From assembly GCF_027533645.1 (NCBI RefSeq), contig NZ_JAQAGY010000018.1:1-64000 (forward strand): 64,000 nt of DNA, read 5' to 3'. The notes under the pieces were generated by a model. The model had not been told where the DNA came from, did not search any database, and worked only from the letters and a program-made list of their open reading frames with translations. Below, in pieces: positions 15,983 through 24,082 of the stretch. The translations under genes and the position numbers were made by a program. The stretch is from Paenibacillus caseinilyticus (lineage in GTDB: Bacteria; Bacillota; Bacilli; Paenibacillales; NBRC-103111). Position 1 is the stretch's first letter. The number at the start of each line of letters is the position of its first letter.

Positions 15983-16522
15983 ATGAGCCAATTCAGCAAT
16001 AGTTTTCATCTTAAAACGTCCGATCCAACCAAGGCAGTAACTCTTCTGAACGATGCTCAAGTAACAGGGTATGTCTATGAGGAGCACAATGGCTGGGTAA
16101 CCTTCGCGGCCGAATATAAGGGTAGACATATCGATGAATTACTAAGTGAATATAATCCAGGCATCCTGGTTCATTATGTTTATCTTGAAGACCATATGTG
16201 GACATTAACAATATACAATAAAGACGAGCTTGTATTTCATTATAAGGCGGACTGGGCCGGATCAGCTTTACTTATAGAGAAGGATCTGTTCGATCTCGAA
16301 TTTTTGGAAGAACTGGTGCTACAGCAAGGCAATAGTACAAGTGGCCTGGAACCAATCTTCGACTTTAAAGATAGCCCAATAAACGCTGAAAACCCGCCGG
16401 CCTATCTAATTGCACAAAGACTCGGATTATCTCATTTTGAATATGTATCCCCGGATTATTTGAGTAATTTGGACGAGGAACAGTTGGAGGAAGAGGGCAT
16501 AGTCGCGGTTGGATTAGTATAG
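15983..16522 (+). CDS. Protein of unknown function (179 aa)
   Basis: The ATG at 15983 has GGAGG 9 bases before it; upstream in-frame codons lack coding character. The product is acidic and cytoplasmic (no signal or membrane segment), with a beta-strand-rich N-terminal half (VTGYVYEEHNGWVTFAAEYK, LVHYVYLEDHMWTLTIYNKD) and a C-terminal part ending in a Glu/Asp-rich stretch. The AT content is higher and the codon use softer than in neighbouring genes, possibly a sign of separate origin. Such proteins are sometimes immunity proteins of contact-dependent systems, but nothing here proves that. Confidence 0.75.
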   Translation: MSQFSNSFHLKTSDPTKAVTLLNDAQVTGYVYEEHNGWVTFAAEYKGRHIDELLSEYNPGILVHYVYLEDHMWTLTIYNKDELVFHYKADWAGSALLIEKDLFDLEFLEELVLQQGNSTSGLEPIFDFKDSPINAENPPAYLIAQRLGLSHFEYVSPDYLSNLDEEQLEEEGIVAVGLV

Positions 16523-16584
16523 GAGGGTTATGCCGCGGAGGAAGGACCCGGATATAAACGCAAGGCTTCTCCACAACGGCTCAA

Positions 16585-16636
16585 CACACCAAAAACCTTG
16601 CTTCGGCCTGTCGGCCTGAGCAAGGTTTTTGTGTGG
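16585..16636 (-). terminator. Bidirectional terminator
   Basis: A very long stem (CACAC, AAAAACCTTGCT / AGCAAGGTTTTT, GTGTG) with T runs on both strands between convergent genes. Confidence 0.92.
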
Positions 16637-16646
16637 GGGAGCGCGG

Positions 16647-17777
16647 TCACGGTTGGCGTCGGGTCCGCCAAGCCTGCGCGGCGGTGCGCAGCAGGATGGC
16701 GACACCGACCGACCCGGCCGCGCACAGCAGCAAGGAGAGGAGCGACCGCAGCGTGATGGAGGCCACCGGCGCGGTCAGGTCAGCGATCCAGACGGCTGCT
16801 TGGAGCACAAGGGCATGAGCCAGGTAAGCCGTGTACGAGTAGCTTCCCATGAGCTTGACGAGGCGCTGCAGGGAGCTCGGGGCATTCGCGGCGAAGCGGA
16901 TAGCCAAGGCGTGCATGGCCACCACGGAGACGATCAGGAATACCGCCATGTGAGGCTGTACGAGGAACGTATCGTTATACCGCATAACGAGCTTCGGCTG
17001 GAGTTCAAAATGCGAGACGATCCGGTAGAGCAGATACAAAATGACGGCCGCGTAGGCTGCCAGGATCGCATAATGCCGGCGGGCAATCCATTCTTTCCAC
17101 CGGGGCAGATATAGTCCGGCCGCGGCACCGAGCACGAAGTAGTACAGGAAATACCAGGCGTTGCGGTCCCTGTAGTCCCCGAACAAATCCGAGAGGACAG
17201 GCAGATGCAGGGCGATCATCGCGTCATCGACGAAGCTGTGGTGTCCGCTGTACCCGATGTACAGCAGGCCGAGGAGCACTAGAACCAGGGCGCCTTTGCT
17301 GCCCACCCAGCGGTCCACCCGGAGAATCGCCAGACGCAGCAGCGGAAACAAAAGATACAACTGGAACGTCATGATAATGTACCAGAAATGGTAAGAGGCT
17401 TCCCCGGTGAAGAGCAGCCTCCCGAAGGTTCGGGCGCCCTCCCAGGAAGCGAAAGCCGTCCCCCCCATAACCAGCAGCGCATACAGCGCGGCCCAGGGCA
17501 GGTAGGGCAGCAGGATATCCTTGCTCCGCTTACGGAGGAACGGACCGTACTCGACTCCGCCTTCGTAGTTATAGAACAGAACAAGTCCCGTAATAAAAAT
17601 AAACAGCGGCACGGCAAACTTCGCGAGCAGAAGCAGGATGGCGAGCAGAACCCCATCGGCCAAAGGCAGATTCGGTGCATAAGCGTAATGACCGACGACA
17701 TGCTGCATCACCACGGCGAGGAAGGCGAATCCGCGGAGGTAATCGATTTCTTCGATGACAGGCTTTCTTGGGCTCAT
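16647..17777 (-). CDS. Acyltransferase family 3 membrane protein
   Basis: A 376-residue integral membrane protein with about ten hydrophobic segments. The N-terminal EEIDYLRGFAFLAVVMQHVVGHY (His in the first segment) is the hallmark of Acyl_transf_3 proteins, which O-acylate sugars or other surface polymers. The later TYTAYLAHALVLQ-like segment (SYSYTAYLAHALVLQ) closes the domain. The ATG at 17777 is chosen because AAAGGAG sits 6 bases upstream. The substrate is unknown; cell wall or exopolysaccharide is likely. It is a single gene with its own terminator. Confidence 0.88.
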   Translation of the reverse strand: MSPRKPVIEEIDYLRGFAFLAVVMQHVVGHYAYAPNLPLADGVLLAILLLLAKFAVPLFIFITGLVLFYNYEGGVEYGPFLRKRSKDILLPYLPWAALYALLVMGGTAFASWEGARTFGRLLFTGEASYHFWYIIMTFQLYLLFPLLRLAILRVDRWVGSKGALVLVLLGLLYIGYSGHHSFVDDAMIALHLPVLSDLFGDYRDRNAWYFLYYFVLGAAAGLYLPRWKEWIARRHYAILAAYAAVILYLLYRIVSHFELQPKLVMRYNDTFLVQPHMAVFLIVSVVAMHALAIRFAANAPSSLQRLVKLMGSYSYTAYLAHALVLQAAVWIADLTAPVASITLRSLLSLLLCAAGSVGVAILLRTAAQAWRTRRQP

Positions 17778-18047
17778 GGGCTCTCCTTTAGGGGGGTATA
17801 GCATGCTTTCCATTATAGGCGGAATGGCGGCCGATTTCACCCCTGTATTTGGCAGGGGGAAGAGCGTCCCTGAACAGGGTAGGTTCCGTTATAATCAATA
17901 TAAGGAACCCCTACGGGGCAACTCGTGGATGGACCCTGGAATCATTCTGTTCATAGAGCATATAGTTAGTAGCTTAGGTAACTCATGAGCTGCTTTATTC
18001 AATCTCTTGTTAGTGCCCGAGAAGACAACCAATGGAGGACCGGAGCC

Positions 18048-18341
18048 TTGATTCCACAAGTCAAAAAAACTAGCGATGATATGACCCTGAAGACCAAGTA
18101 CCTGATGTACCCGGCTTCGCTGCTGTATGGCGCTACCATTGCGTTCGGCATTCCTTATCTGTGGAGATACGCCCTGCTGGCTCTGCTCACGGCAGCACTG
18201 ACTTTCTTGATCGATGAGCCGATCCGGGGGCGGGTCAGAAAAGGAATTACGGTGCTGCTGTTTCTATTTTTGGTGGGGACGCTGACCGGCTTGGTGCTCA
18301 TGGTGTTGAAGCTGCTCCTGCTGACAGCCTGGAATGGATAA
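18048..18341 (+). CDS. Small membrane protein of unknown function (97 aa)
   Basis: A hydrophobic protein with about three membrane segments (YLMYPASLLYGATIAFGIPY, RYALLALLTAALTFLI, GITVLLFLFLVGTLTGLVLM). The TTG at 18048 has GGAGG 9 bases upstream; an ATG at 18081 is an alternative start but has no ribosome binding site. The pattern resembles YndM- or DUF2512-type small membrane proteins of sporeformers, but I am not certain. It stands alone between divergent and convergent neighbours. Confidence 0.7.
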   Translation: MIPQVKKTSDDMTLKTKYLMYPASLLYGATIAFGIPYLWRYALLALLTAALTFLIDEPIRGRVRKGITVLLFLFLVGTLTGLVLMVLKLLLLTAWNG

Positions 18342-18428
18342 AACCGAAGCGTTGGAGAGCCCTGCGGCTTCCTGGCCTGCTAGAGGGGACGTACGCTGGT
18401 ACGGATAGGGGGTCAGCCCCCTATGCAA

Positions 18429-18464
18429 GAAAAAACAGGCGGAACGCACAGCGTTCCGCCTGTT
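18429..18464 (-). terminator. Terminator of gerQ
   Basis: A perfect AACAGGCGGAACGC/GCGTTCCGCCTGTT hairpin with six T following on the minus strand. Confidence 0.92.
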
Positions 18465-18513
18465 AAGTATACGTCAAGCTATGTATTTGCAGTGGGATGC
18501 TCACTACCGCCAG

Positions 18514-18975
18514 TTATCTGCCGCTTAGCCCGGTGCCGCCGCCAAAGGAAGGCGCATACTGCAGCTCCTGGTCGAATGTTACATAATCGAGATTCACCAT
18601 TAGCAGCAAATAACGCATTCCCGTCGCCGGATCGCTGATGATGATGTGGTCGCGGCCCGCGGCTTCGAGCCGCCCCTTGAAGATTTTGGCATTCCACTGC
18701 GAATTGTTCTCGTAGGTCATGTACAGCGTGGCGACTTTGCCGAGGTTCAGGCGTAGAATGTTCTCGATATAAGACTGTTCGATCGGGAGCTGGCCTGGCG
18801 CAGGAGGAGCGGAAGGGACTCCGGGTACCGGGTAGCCTGGAGGCCCTGGAGGCGGGAATGCGCTGCCGGGCATGGGTGACGGCATGCCATGGCCTGCCGG
18901 AGAACCGCCGGGTACGGCAGGATGGCCGGGGTGGCCCGCAGGGCCTGTGCCGATGGGATAACGGTAGTTGTACAT
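18514..18975 (-). CDS. gerQ: Spore coat protein GerQ
   Basis: 153 residues. A Pro/Gly-rich N-terminal part (about 1-75) precedes the conserved GerQ domain: QSYIENILRLNLGKVATLYMTYENN, IFKGRLEAAGRDHIIISDPATGMRYLLLMVNLDYVTFDQEL. In Bacillus subtilis GerQ is an inner coat protein, cross-linked by transglutaminase Tgl and needed to place the cortex-lytic enzyme CwlJ. The start ATG has AGGAGG about 12 bases upstream, a rather long spacing. It is expected to be under mother-cell sigma factors. Its presence shows the organism forms endospores. Confidence 0.95.
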   Translation of the reverse strand: MYNYRYPIGTGPAGHPGHPAVPGGSPAGHGMPSPMPGSAFPPPGPPGYPVPGVPSAPPAPGQLPIEQSYIENILRLNLGKVATLYMTYENNSQWNAKIFKGRLEAAGRDHIIISDPATGMRYLLLMVNLDYVTFDQELQYAPSFGGGTGLSGR

Positions 18976-19163
18976 GGTTCGAAGGAACCTCCTCAGAGCT
19001 CGCAGCGGGACGCTGCTTAATGGGATAAATGCATAGGCACACAATTCATTCTATGAGAAGACGCCGGATTTCTTGACTGGGCGGCCTTGTTTTTTTTGGG
19101 GGCGCCATCGCGGGAACGGTCCAGATGCCTGAGACCGGAGGCCTCCCCGGCGGTACTAGGGGA

Positions 19164-19200
19164 AGTTAGTACTTACCGTACGCTGCGGAAGTCTTACAAT
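19164..19200 (+). promoter_or_regulatory. Promoter with operator-like palindrome before the SDR gene
   Basis: TTACCG (19173-19178) and TACAAT (19195-19200) are spaced by 16 bases. The -35 lies inside an imperfect palindrome at 19164-19184 with two GTAC cores, similar in style to HxlR-family operators. The regulator assignment is a guess. Confidence 0.45.
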
Positions 19201-19232
19201 AAAGATAAGATCTTTGAATGGAATGGTGAGCG

Positions 19233-20219
19233 ATGCGGGCATTGGTAACCGGCGGGACCGGGTTTCTCGGAGGAAGGCTGGCGCAGCGGCTGGCGATGCT
19301 GGGGTGGGATGTGACGGTACTGGGGCGGAGCGAGGAGAAGGGCAGGGCGTTGTCTAGGAAAGGGATCCGCTTTGTGCGGGCGGATCTCTGCGACCGGGAG
19401 CGGACCGAAGCGGCCTGTGCCGGGGCGGATACCGTGTTCCATTGTGCTGCGTTCACTTCGCCGTGGGGCGCAGCCAGCGAATACTACGCGAGCAATGTAA
19501 CGGCCACCCGGCATCTGATCGGCGGCTGCCTGCGGCAGGGAGTAGAGCGGATGGTGCATGTGTCCACCGCCGGGATTTACTTCGATTACACGGACCGGCT
19601 GGAGGTAAGCGAGCGGAGTACGCTTCCCGCCCGCCCGGCGAATGCGTATCTGTATACGAAGCGGCTGGCGGAGCAGGAGGTGGAGTCGGCTGGCCGGCTC
19701 GGCCTGCGAACGGTGACCGTCCGTCCGCAGGCTATCATAGGCCCTGGCGGCGGGGCTTCCCTGCAGCGGCTGCTCCGGGCGAATGCCCGGCAGGGACTGC
19801 CTCTGATCGACGGCGGACAGGCGGTGGTGGACTTCACCTACATCGACAATGCGGTCGATGCGCTCCTTCTCTGCCAGGCGGCCCCCTCTTCGGCGCTGGG
19901 CCGGGTGTATAACATCTCGAACGGGGAACCGGTCCGTCTGGCGCATATCCTGCCGAGGCTGCTCGAGAGCCTAGGCGAGAAGCTGCGGGCCAGGCGGCTG
20001 TCTTATGGGGCGGCTTACGGGCTGGCAGCCGCGATGGAAGCGGCCTCCCAGTTCAGAGGAGGCCGGCCGGAGCCGCTGCTCACCCGCTACATGGTCGGTG
20101 TCCTCGGCCGCAGCCTGACGGTGGATATCCGTGCGGCCCGCGACGAGCTCGGTTACGACCCGCGGATTCTGGCGGCGGAAGGGTTGGTCCGCTTGGCCGA
20201 ATCCCGGCAGCGGGGATGA
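19233..20219 (+). CDS. NAD(P)-dependent epimerase/3-beta-hydroxysteroid dehydrogenase-like protein (extended SDR)
   Basis: A 328-residue extended short-chain dehydrogenase. The nucleotide motif TGGTGFLG is at residues 6-13, HCAAFTSPWG follows the fourth strand, and the catalytic Tyr/Lys pair is in YLYTKRLAE (about residues 147-155). The RPQAIIGPG segment binds the substrate side. The family oxidises or epimerises sugar nucleotides, sterols or beta-hydroxy acids; here the substrate is unknown. The next gene is a classical SDR, 98 bp downstream and in the same direction, so the two probably form one operon acting on related substrates. Confidence 0.87.
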   Translation: MRALVTGGTGFLGGRLAQRLAMLGWDVTVLGRSEEKGRALSRKGIRFVRADLCDRERTEAACAGADTVFHCAAFTSPWGAASEYYASNVTATRHLIGGCLRQGVERMVHVSTAGIYFDYTDRLEVSERSTLPARPANAYLYTKRLAEQEVESAGRLGLRTVTVRPQAIIGPGGGASLQRLLRANARQGLPLIDGGQAVVDFTYIDNAVDALLLCQAAPSSALGRVYNISNGEPVRLAHILPRLLESLGEKLRARRLSYGAAYGLAAAMEAASQFRGGRPEPLLTRYMVGVLGRSLTVDIRAARDELGYDPRILAAEGLVRLAESRQRG

Positions 20220-20317
20220 CGGATGCAGGGAGCGGCAGGGGGGCTCCGCGCTGGCTTTGGCCTTCTTCTTGTGCCACAATACGAAGTGCAGACGGGCAGG
20301 AAGAGGAGGGAGTTGGC

Positions 20318-21190
20318 GTGAAGAAGGGGAGCAAGGCAGGGCCTGCTAAGGTGTCCGGAGGGCCGATCGCACTCGTGACGGGAGCCTCAAGCGGTCTCGG
20401 GCTGCGCATTGCAGTGGCTTTGGCGGTGGAGGGTTACCTGGTGGTCGCCGCTATGCGGGATACGGGCCGGAGCGATGCGCTGCTGGCGGCTGCCCGCAGC
20501 AGCGGGGCGGAGGAGAGGATCGACTGCCGGGAGCTGGATGTGTGCGACGAAGAAGCCGTGAACCGGACGGTTCCCGCGGTCATGGCGGCGTACGGCGGAT
20601 TGGATGTCCTCGTCAACAATGCAGGCTTTGCGGTCGGCGGTTATGTCGAAGACATCCCGATGGAAGCCTGGCGGGCCCAGCTCGAGACGAATTTCTTCGG
20701 GCTGGTCGCAGTGACGAGGGCCGTGCTTCCCGCGATGAGGCAGCAGCGAAGGGGCCGGATCTTGAACATCTCCTCGATCAGCGGAAGGGCGGGCTTCCCC
20801 GGGTATGCCCCCTATGCCGCTTCGAAGTTTGCGGTAGAAGGATTCAGTGAAGCGCTGCGGCTGGAGATGCAGCCTTATGGCGTGGATGTCGTGCTTCTCG
20901 AGCCGGGAGCCTACCGGACCGAGATTTGGCGCAAAGGCTTCGAGGGCATCCATGCGCCGGAGCCGTCGCCTTACCGGCAGGAGCTGGAGGGCATTCTACG
21001 CTATTCGCAGCGGGCAGCCGAGACGGCTCCGGATCCCCAGGAGGTGGCTGATGCGGTGCTCCGGGTGCTTCGCGCCCGCCGGCCGAAGCTGCGTTATCCG
21101 CTGGGGAAGGGCACGGCGATGACGCTGCTGGGCCGGGCACTGCTGCCGTGGCGATGGTATGAACGCCTTGTGAGGCGTACGCTAAGGTGA
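20318..21190 (+). CDS. Classical short-chain dehydrogenase/reductase
   Basis: A 290-residue SDR with cofactor motif TGASSGLG near the N-terminus, NNAG, ISSISG and the catalytic YAASK (PYAASKFAVEG). The LEPGAYRTEI segment and the long C-terminal extension with a hydrophobic end (TAMTLLGRALLPWRWYERL) are typical of SDRs acting on lipophilic substrates. The GTG start at 20318 is supported by GAGGAGG; an in-frame ATG at 20216 overlaps the stop of the upstream gene, but the extra 34 residues look non-coding. It probably forms an operon with the extended SDR. Confidence 0.87.
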   Translation: MKKGSKAGPAKVSGGPIALVTGASSGLGLRIAVALAVEGYLVVAAMRDTGRSDALLAAARSSGAEERIDCRELDVCDEEAVNRTVPAVMAAYGGLDVLVNNAGFAVGGYVEDIPMEAWRAQLETNFFGLVAVTRAVLPAMRQQRRGRILNISSISGRAGFPGYAPYAASKFAVEGFSEALRLEMQPYGVDVVLLEPGAYRTEIWRKGFEGIHAPEPSPYRQELEGILRYSQRAAETAPDPQEVADAVLRVLRARRPKLRYPLGKGTAMTLLGRALLPWRWYERLVRRTLR

Positions 21191-21258
21191 GAATTCGCGC
21201 CAGCCGGGGCCGGAGAGCAGGAGACACACCAATAAGCAAGAGACACCAATAAGCACGA

Positions 21259-21285
21259 AGCGCAGACCGGTTAGGTCTGCGCTTT
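21259..21285 (+). terminator. Terminator of the SDR pair
   Basis: AGCGCAGACC/GGTCTGCGCT with a 5-base loop and a short T tract. Confidence 0.7.
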
Positions 21286-21381
21286 GAGATGTACCCGCGT
21301 ACAGCGAAGCGGCAGGCGGGTTAGATGGATATGGGAAATGAGAATAAGAAATCGGATCGGAAAGTTGAACCCGAAACCAGA

Positions 21382-22215
21382 TTAGAAATTGAAATTGTCC
21401 GGATCCGGCCCGAAGCGCTTGTTCTGGTTGAGGCCGTCGATCCGGGTCATGTCCTCATCGGACAGTTCGAAGTCGAACACACCCGCGTTCTCTTCGATCC
21501 GGTGCTTCTTCACAGATTTGGGAATCGTCGCTATGCCGTGCTGCAGATCCCAGCGAAGAATCACCTGCGCCGGCGATTTGCCGTGTTTCTCGGCGATCTC
21601 GGCCAGCAGCGGCAGATCCAGGTTGCCTTGCATCAGCGGGCTCCATGCCTGCAGTTGAATGTTGTGCTGACGGCAGAACGCGCGCAGCTCCGTCTGCTGA
21701 AGCAGCGGGTGGAACTCGACTTGGTTTACGGCCGGTACTACACCGCTGTCTTCGATAATGTCCTGCAGATGATGGGGCTGGAAGTTGCTTACGCCGATCG
21801 AGCGGACATGGCCTTCTTTTTGCAGGTGAACCAGCGCCTTCCAGGTGTCTTTATACTTGCCTGCCACCGGCCAGTGGATCAAGAGCAGGTCGATGACCTG
21901 AAGCCCGAGCTTGCGGCGGCTCTCTTCGAACGCCCGGAGGGTGGAGTCGTAGCCTTGATCCCCGTTCCAAATTTTGGTGGTGACGAACAAGAGGTCACGC
22001 GGAATACTGCTCTCTTGAAGCGCTTTGCCGACCCCTTCTTCATTCTTATATGCGGCTGCCGTATCGATCAAGCGGTAGCCTGTCTCAATCGCGTTCGTGA
22101 CCGCCTGCACGACCTCGTCGCCGTCTTTCGTCTGCCAAACGCCCAGTCCGAGCCAAGGCATATGTACGCCGTCGTTCAACAGTGTTCTGTCGCCGATTTG
22201 CTGATAAGTTGTCAT
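21382..22215 (-). CDS. YvgN-like aldo/keto reductase (glyoxal/methylglyoxal reductase type)
   Basis: 277 residues, colinear with Bacillus subtilis YvgN over the whole length: GVHMPWLGLGVWQ, LIDTAAAYKNEEGVG (catalytic Asp and Tyr), VTTKIWNGDQGYDSTL (Lys), LLLIHWPVAGKYKDTW (His), GVSNFQPHHL, PVNQVEFHP-like AVNQVEFHPLLQQ and ATIPKSVKKHRIEEN. It reduces small aldehydes and ketones with NADPH in the cytoplasm. The ATG has GGGAGGG about 11 bases upstream. It is monocistronic. Confidence 0.92.
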   Translation of the reverse strand: MTTYQQIGDRTLLNDGVHMPWLGLGVWQTKDGDEVVQAVTNAIETGYRLIDTAAAYKNEEGVGKALQESSIPRDLLFVTTKIWNGDQGYDSTLRAFEESRRKLGLQVIDLLLIHWPVAGKYKDTWKALVHLQKEGHVRSIGVSNFQPHHLQDIIEDSGVVPAVNQVEFHPLLQQTELRAFCRQHNIQLQAWSPLMQGNLDLPLLAEIAEKHGKSPAQVILRWDLQHGIATIPKSVKKHRIEENAGVFDFELSDEDMTRIDGLNQNKRFGPDPDNFNF

Positions 22216-22409
22216 GAATACTCGTCCCTCCCTGGTATCGTAAAAGGTATGGAGCTCCCTCACCGTTCATCATATCACAGCGGGGGAAAGCTTCAAAAAT
22301 ACGCAGACCTTAGCCATTCTTTACCCGCCGGACGGGCTGCCGAATCACGCAGAAGGAGGGAGGTCGGCTCATATACAAGATAATCGGCTTCACCGTCCTT
22401 TACTGATAT

Positions 22410-22436
22410 AAAAAAACCGTAGGGCTGCAAGCCCTG
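22410..22436 (-). terminator. Terminator of the urtABCDE operon
   Basis: On the minus strand AGGGCT/AGCCCT forms the stem and a run of seven T follows, just after urtE. Confidence 0.88.
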
Positions 22437-22440
22437 CAGG

Positions 22441-23208
22441 TTACACCGCCAGATGCCTGCGCACCTGCTCCTCGCTCAGATCAGCCGAGCTGCCTTCGGC
22501 CACAATGCCCCCTTTATCCAGCACATAATAGTAGTCGGCAATGGAGGTCGCGAACGATAGGCTCTGCTCGATGAGCAGGACGGACATCGCGCGGCTCCGC
22601 TTGATCGACTCGATGACGCGCTCGATATCCATCACGATGGAAGGCTGAATGCCTTCCATCGGTTCGTCGAGCAGGAGCAGCTTAGGCTCCGACACAAGCG
22701 CGCGGGCGATCGAGAGCTGCTGCTGCTGTCCGCCGCTGAGATCGCCGCCTTTGCGGTGGATCATCTCGCGGAGCACCGGAAACTTGTCGAACACGTGCCC
22801 GGGAATGCCCGCCCGGCGCAGCCTGGCGTCCGCCGCTTCGAGGCCGAGCAGCAGGTTCTCCTCAACCGTCAGCTGCGGAAAGACGTCCCGGCCCTGCGGC
22901 ACATAACCGATGCCCGCCTTGGCCCTTCGGTCCGGGGCTGACTTCGTATACTCCTGTCCCCCGTACAAGATGGAGCCGCGCTTCGGCTTGATGAGCCCCA
23001 TGACGGTTTTCATCAGCGTTGATTTGCCGACACCATTGCGCCCCATCAGACAGACGACCTGCCCGGGGGGCACGGTGAGGGAGACATCCCGCAGAATCAT
23101 GCTTTCCCCGTATCCTGCCTCGAGATGCTTCAGCTCCAGAGACGCGCCGGATGACGTCCCCGCAGCCTTCACGGATGCTCCTTCTGTGCTTACCGATGGT
23201 TCAGTCAT
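22441..23208 (-). CDS. urtE: Urea ABC transporter ATP-binding protein UrtE
   Basis: A 255-residue LivF-type ATPase: Walker A GRNGVGKST at about residue 55, Q-loop YVPQGRDVFPQLTVEENL, signature LSGGQQQQLSIARAL, Walker B LLLLDEPMEGIQPS. The GRDVFP and EGIQPS wording is characteristic of UrtE rather than amino-acid LivF. About 25 Ser/Thr-rich residues precede the domain. It overlaps urtD by 8 bases (start inside the urtD end), so translation is coupled. Together with UrtD it powers urea uptake. Confidence 0.95.
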   Translation of the reverse strand: MTEPSVSTEGASVKAAGTSSGASLELKHLEAGYGESMILRDVSLTVPPGQVVCLMGRNGVGKSTLMKTVMGLIKPKRGSILYGGQEYTKSAPDRRAKAGIGYVPQGRDVFPQLTVEENLLLGLEAADARLRRAGIPGHVFDKFPVLREMIHRKGGDLSGGQQQQLSIARALVSEPKLLLLDEPMEGIQPSIVMDIERVIESIKRSRAMSVLLIEQSLSFATSIADYYYVLDKGGIVAEGSSADLSEEQVRRHLAV

Positions 23209-23998
23209 TGCGCTCGCCCCGCCTTCCCAAGTACACTTCCGCCACGCGGTCGTTATTCTGTACTTCCTCCATCGTGCCTTCGCACAGGACGGATCCTTCG
23301 TGCATGACCGTTACGGTCTTGGCGAACTGCCGCACGAATTCCATGTCATGCTCCACCACCACCACGGTCTGCTTGTCGGAGATGCGGTGCAGCAGCTCGC
23401 CGGTCTTCTCGGTCTCGCTGTCCGTCATTCCCGCCGCCGGTTCGTCGAGCAGGAGCAGCTCCGGCTCCTGGATGAGCAGCATGCCAATCTCCAGCCATTG
23501 TTTCTCCCCATGGGAGAGGGAGCCGGCTTTCTCCTTCGCTTTGTCCGTGAGACCGATCATCCCGAGATAATGATGCAGACGCTCGCGCTGCTCCGGCGTC
23601 GTCTTGGCCACCAGGGTGCTGAGCAGGCCGCGCTTCTGCCGCATGGAGAGCAGCAGGTTCTCCTGTACGGTCAGCGTGATGAAGATCGACGGGGCCTGGA
23701 ACTTGCGTCCGATGCCGAGCTGCGCGATCTGGTGCTCCTGATGCCGCGCCAGATCGGTCTGTCCCTTGAAGAGGACTTGGCCCTTGGAGGGTTTGACCTT
23801 GCCGCATAGGACATCGAGCAGCGTCGTCTTGCCTGCGCCGTTCGGGCCGATCAGAAAGCGCAGTTCGCCTGCCGAGAGGGCAAAGTCTAGTCCGCGGATC
23901 GCTTTGAATCCATCAAAGCTCACTTCGAGCTTCTCCACGCGGACGATAGGCTCGGATACGCCCTTCCTTGGTGACGTTTCATTATAATGCATAGCCAT
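23201..23998 (-). CDS. urtD: Urea ABC transporter ATP-binding protein UrtD
   Basis: A 265-residue LivG-type ATPase: Walker A GPNGAGKTT, GIGRKFQAPSIFITLTVQENL, signature LSHGEKQWLEIGM, Walker B LLLLDEPAAGMTDSE, H-loop VVVVEHDMEFV. The LSHGEKQWLEIG signature and RKFQ Q-loop mark UrtD. The ATG at 23998 is chosen for AAAGGAGG 7 bases upstream; an upstream in-frame extension has no such site. It is the fourth gene of the urt operon, 84 bp after urtC. Confidence 0.95.
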   Translation of the reverse strand: MAMHYNETSPRKGVSEPIVRVEKLEVSFDGFKAIRGLDFALSAGELRFLIGPNGAGKTTLLDVLCGKVKPSKGQVLFKGQTDLARHQEHQIAQLGIGRKFQAPSIFITLTVQENLLLSMRQKRGLLSTLVAKTTPEQRERLHHYLGMIGLTDKAKEKAGSLSHGEKQWLEIGMLLIQEPELLLLDEPAAGMTDSETEKTGELLHRISDKQTVVVVEHDMEFVRQFAKTVTVMHEGSVLCEGTMEEVQNNDRVAEVYLGRRGERND

Positions 23999-24082
23999 CG
24001 GCCTTCCTCCTTTTCGGATATCCCGGGGTAAGGTATGGATTAATGAATAGCGTCCTTGCATAGGGGATTGCGGCTGCTGGTC

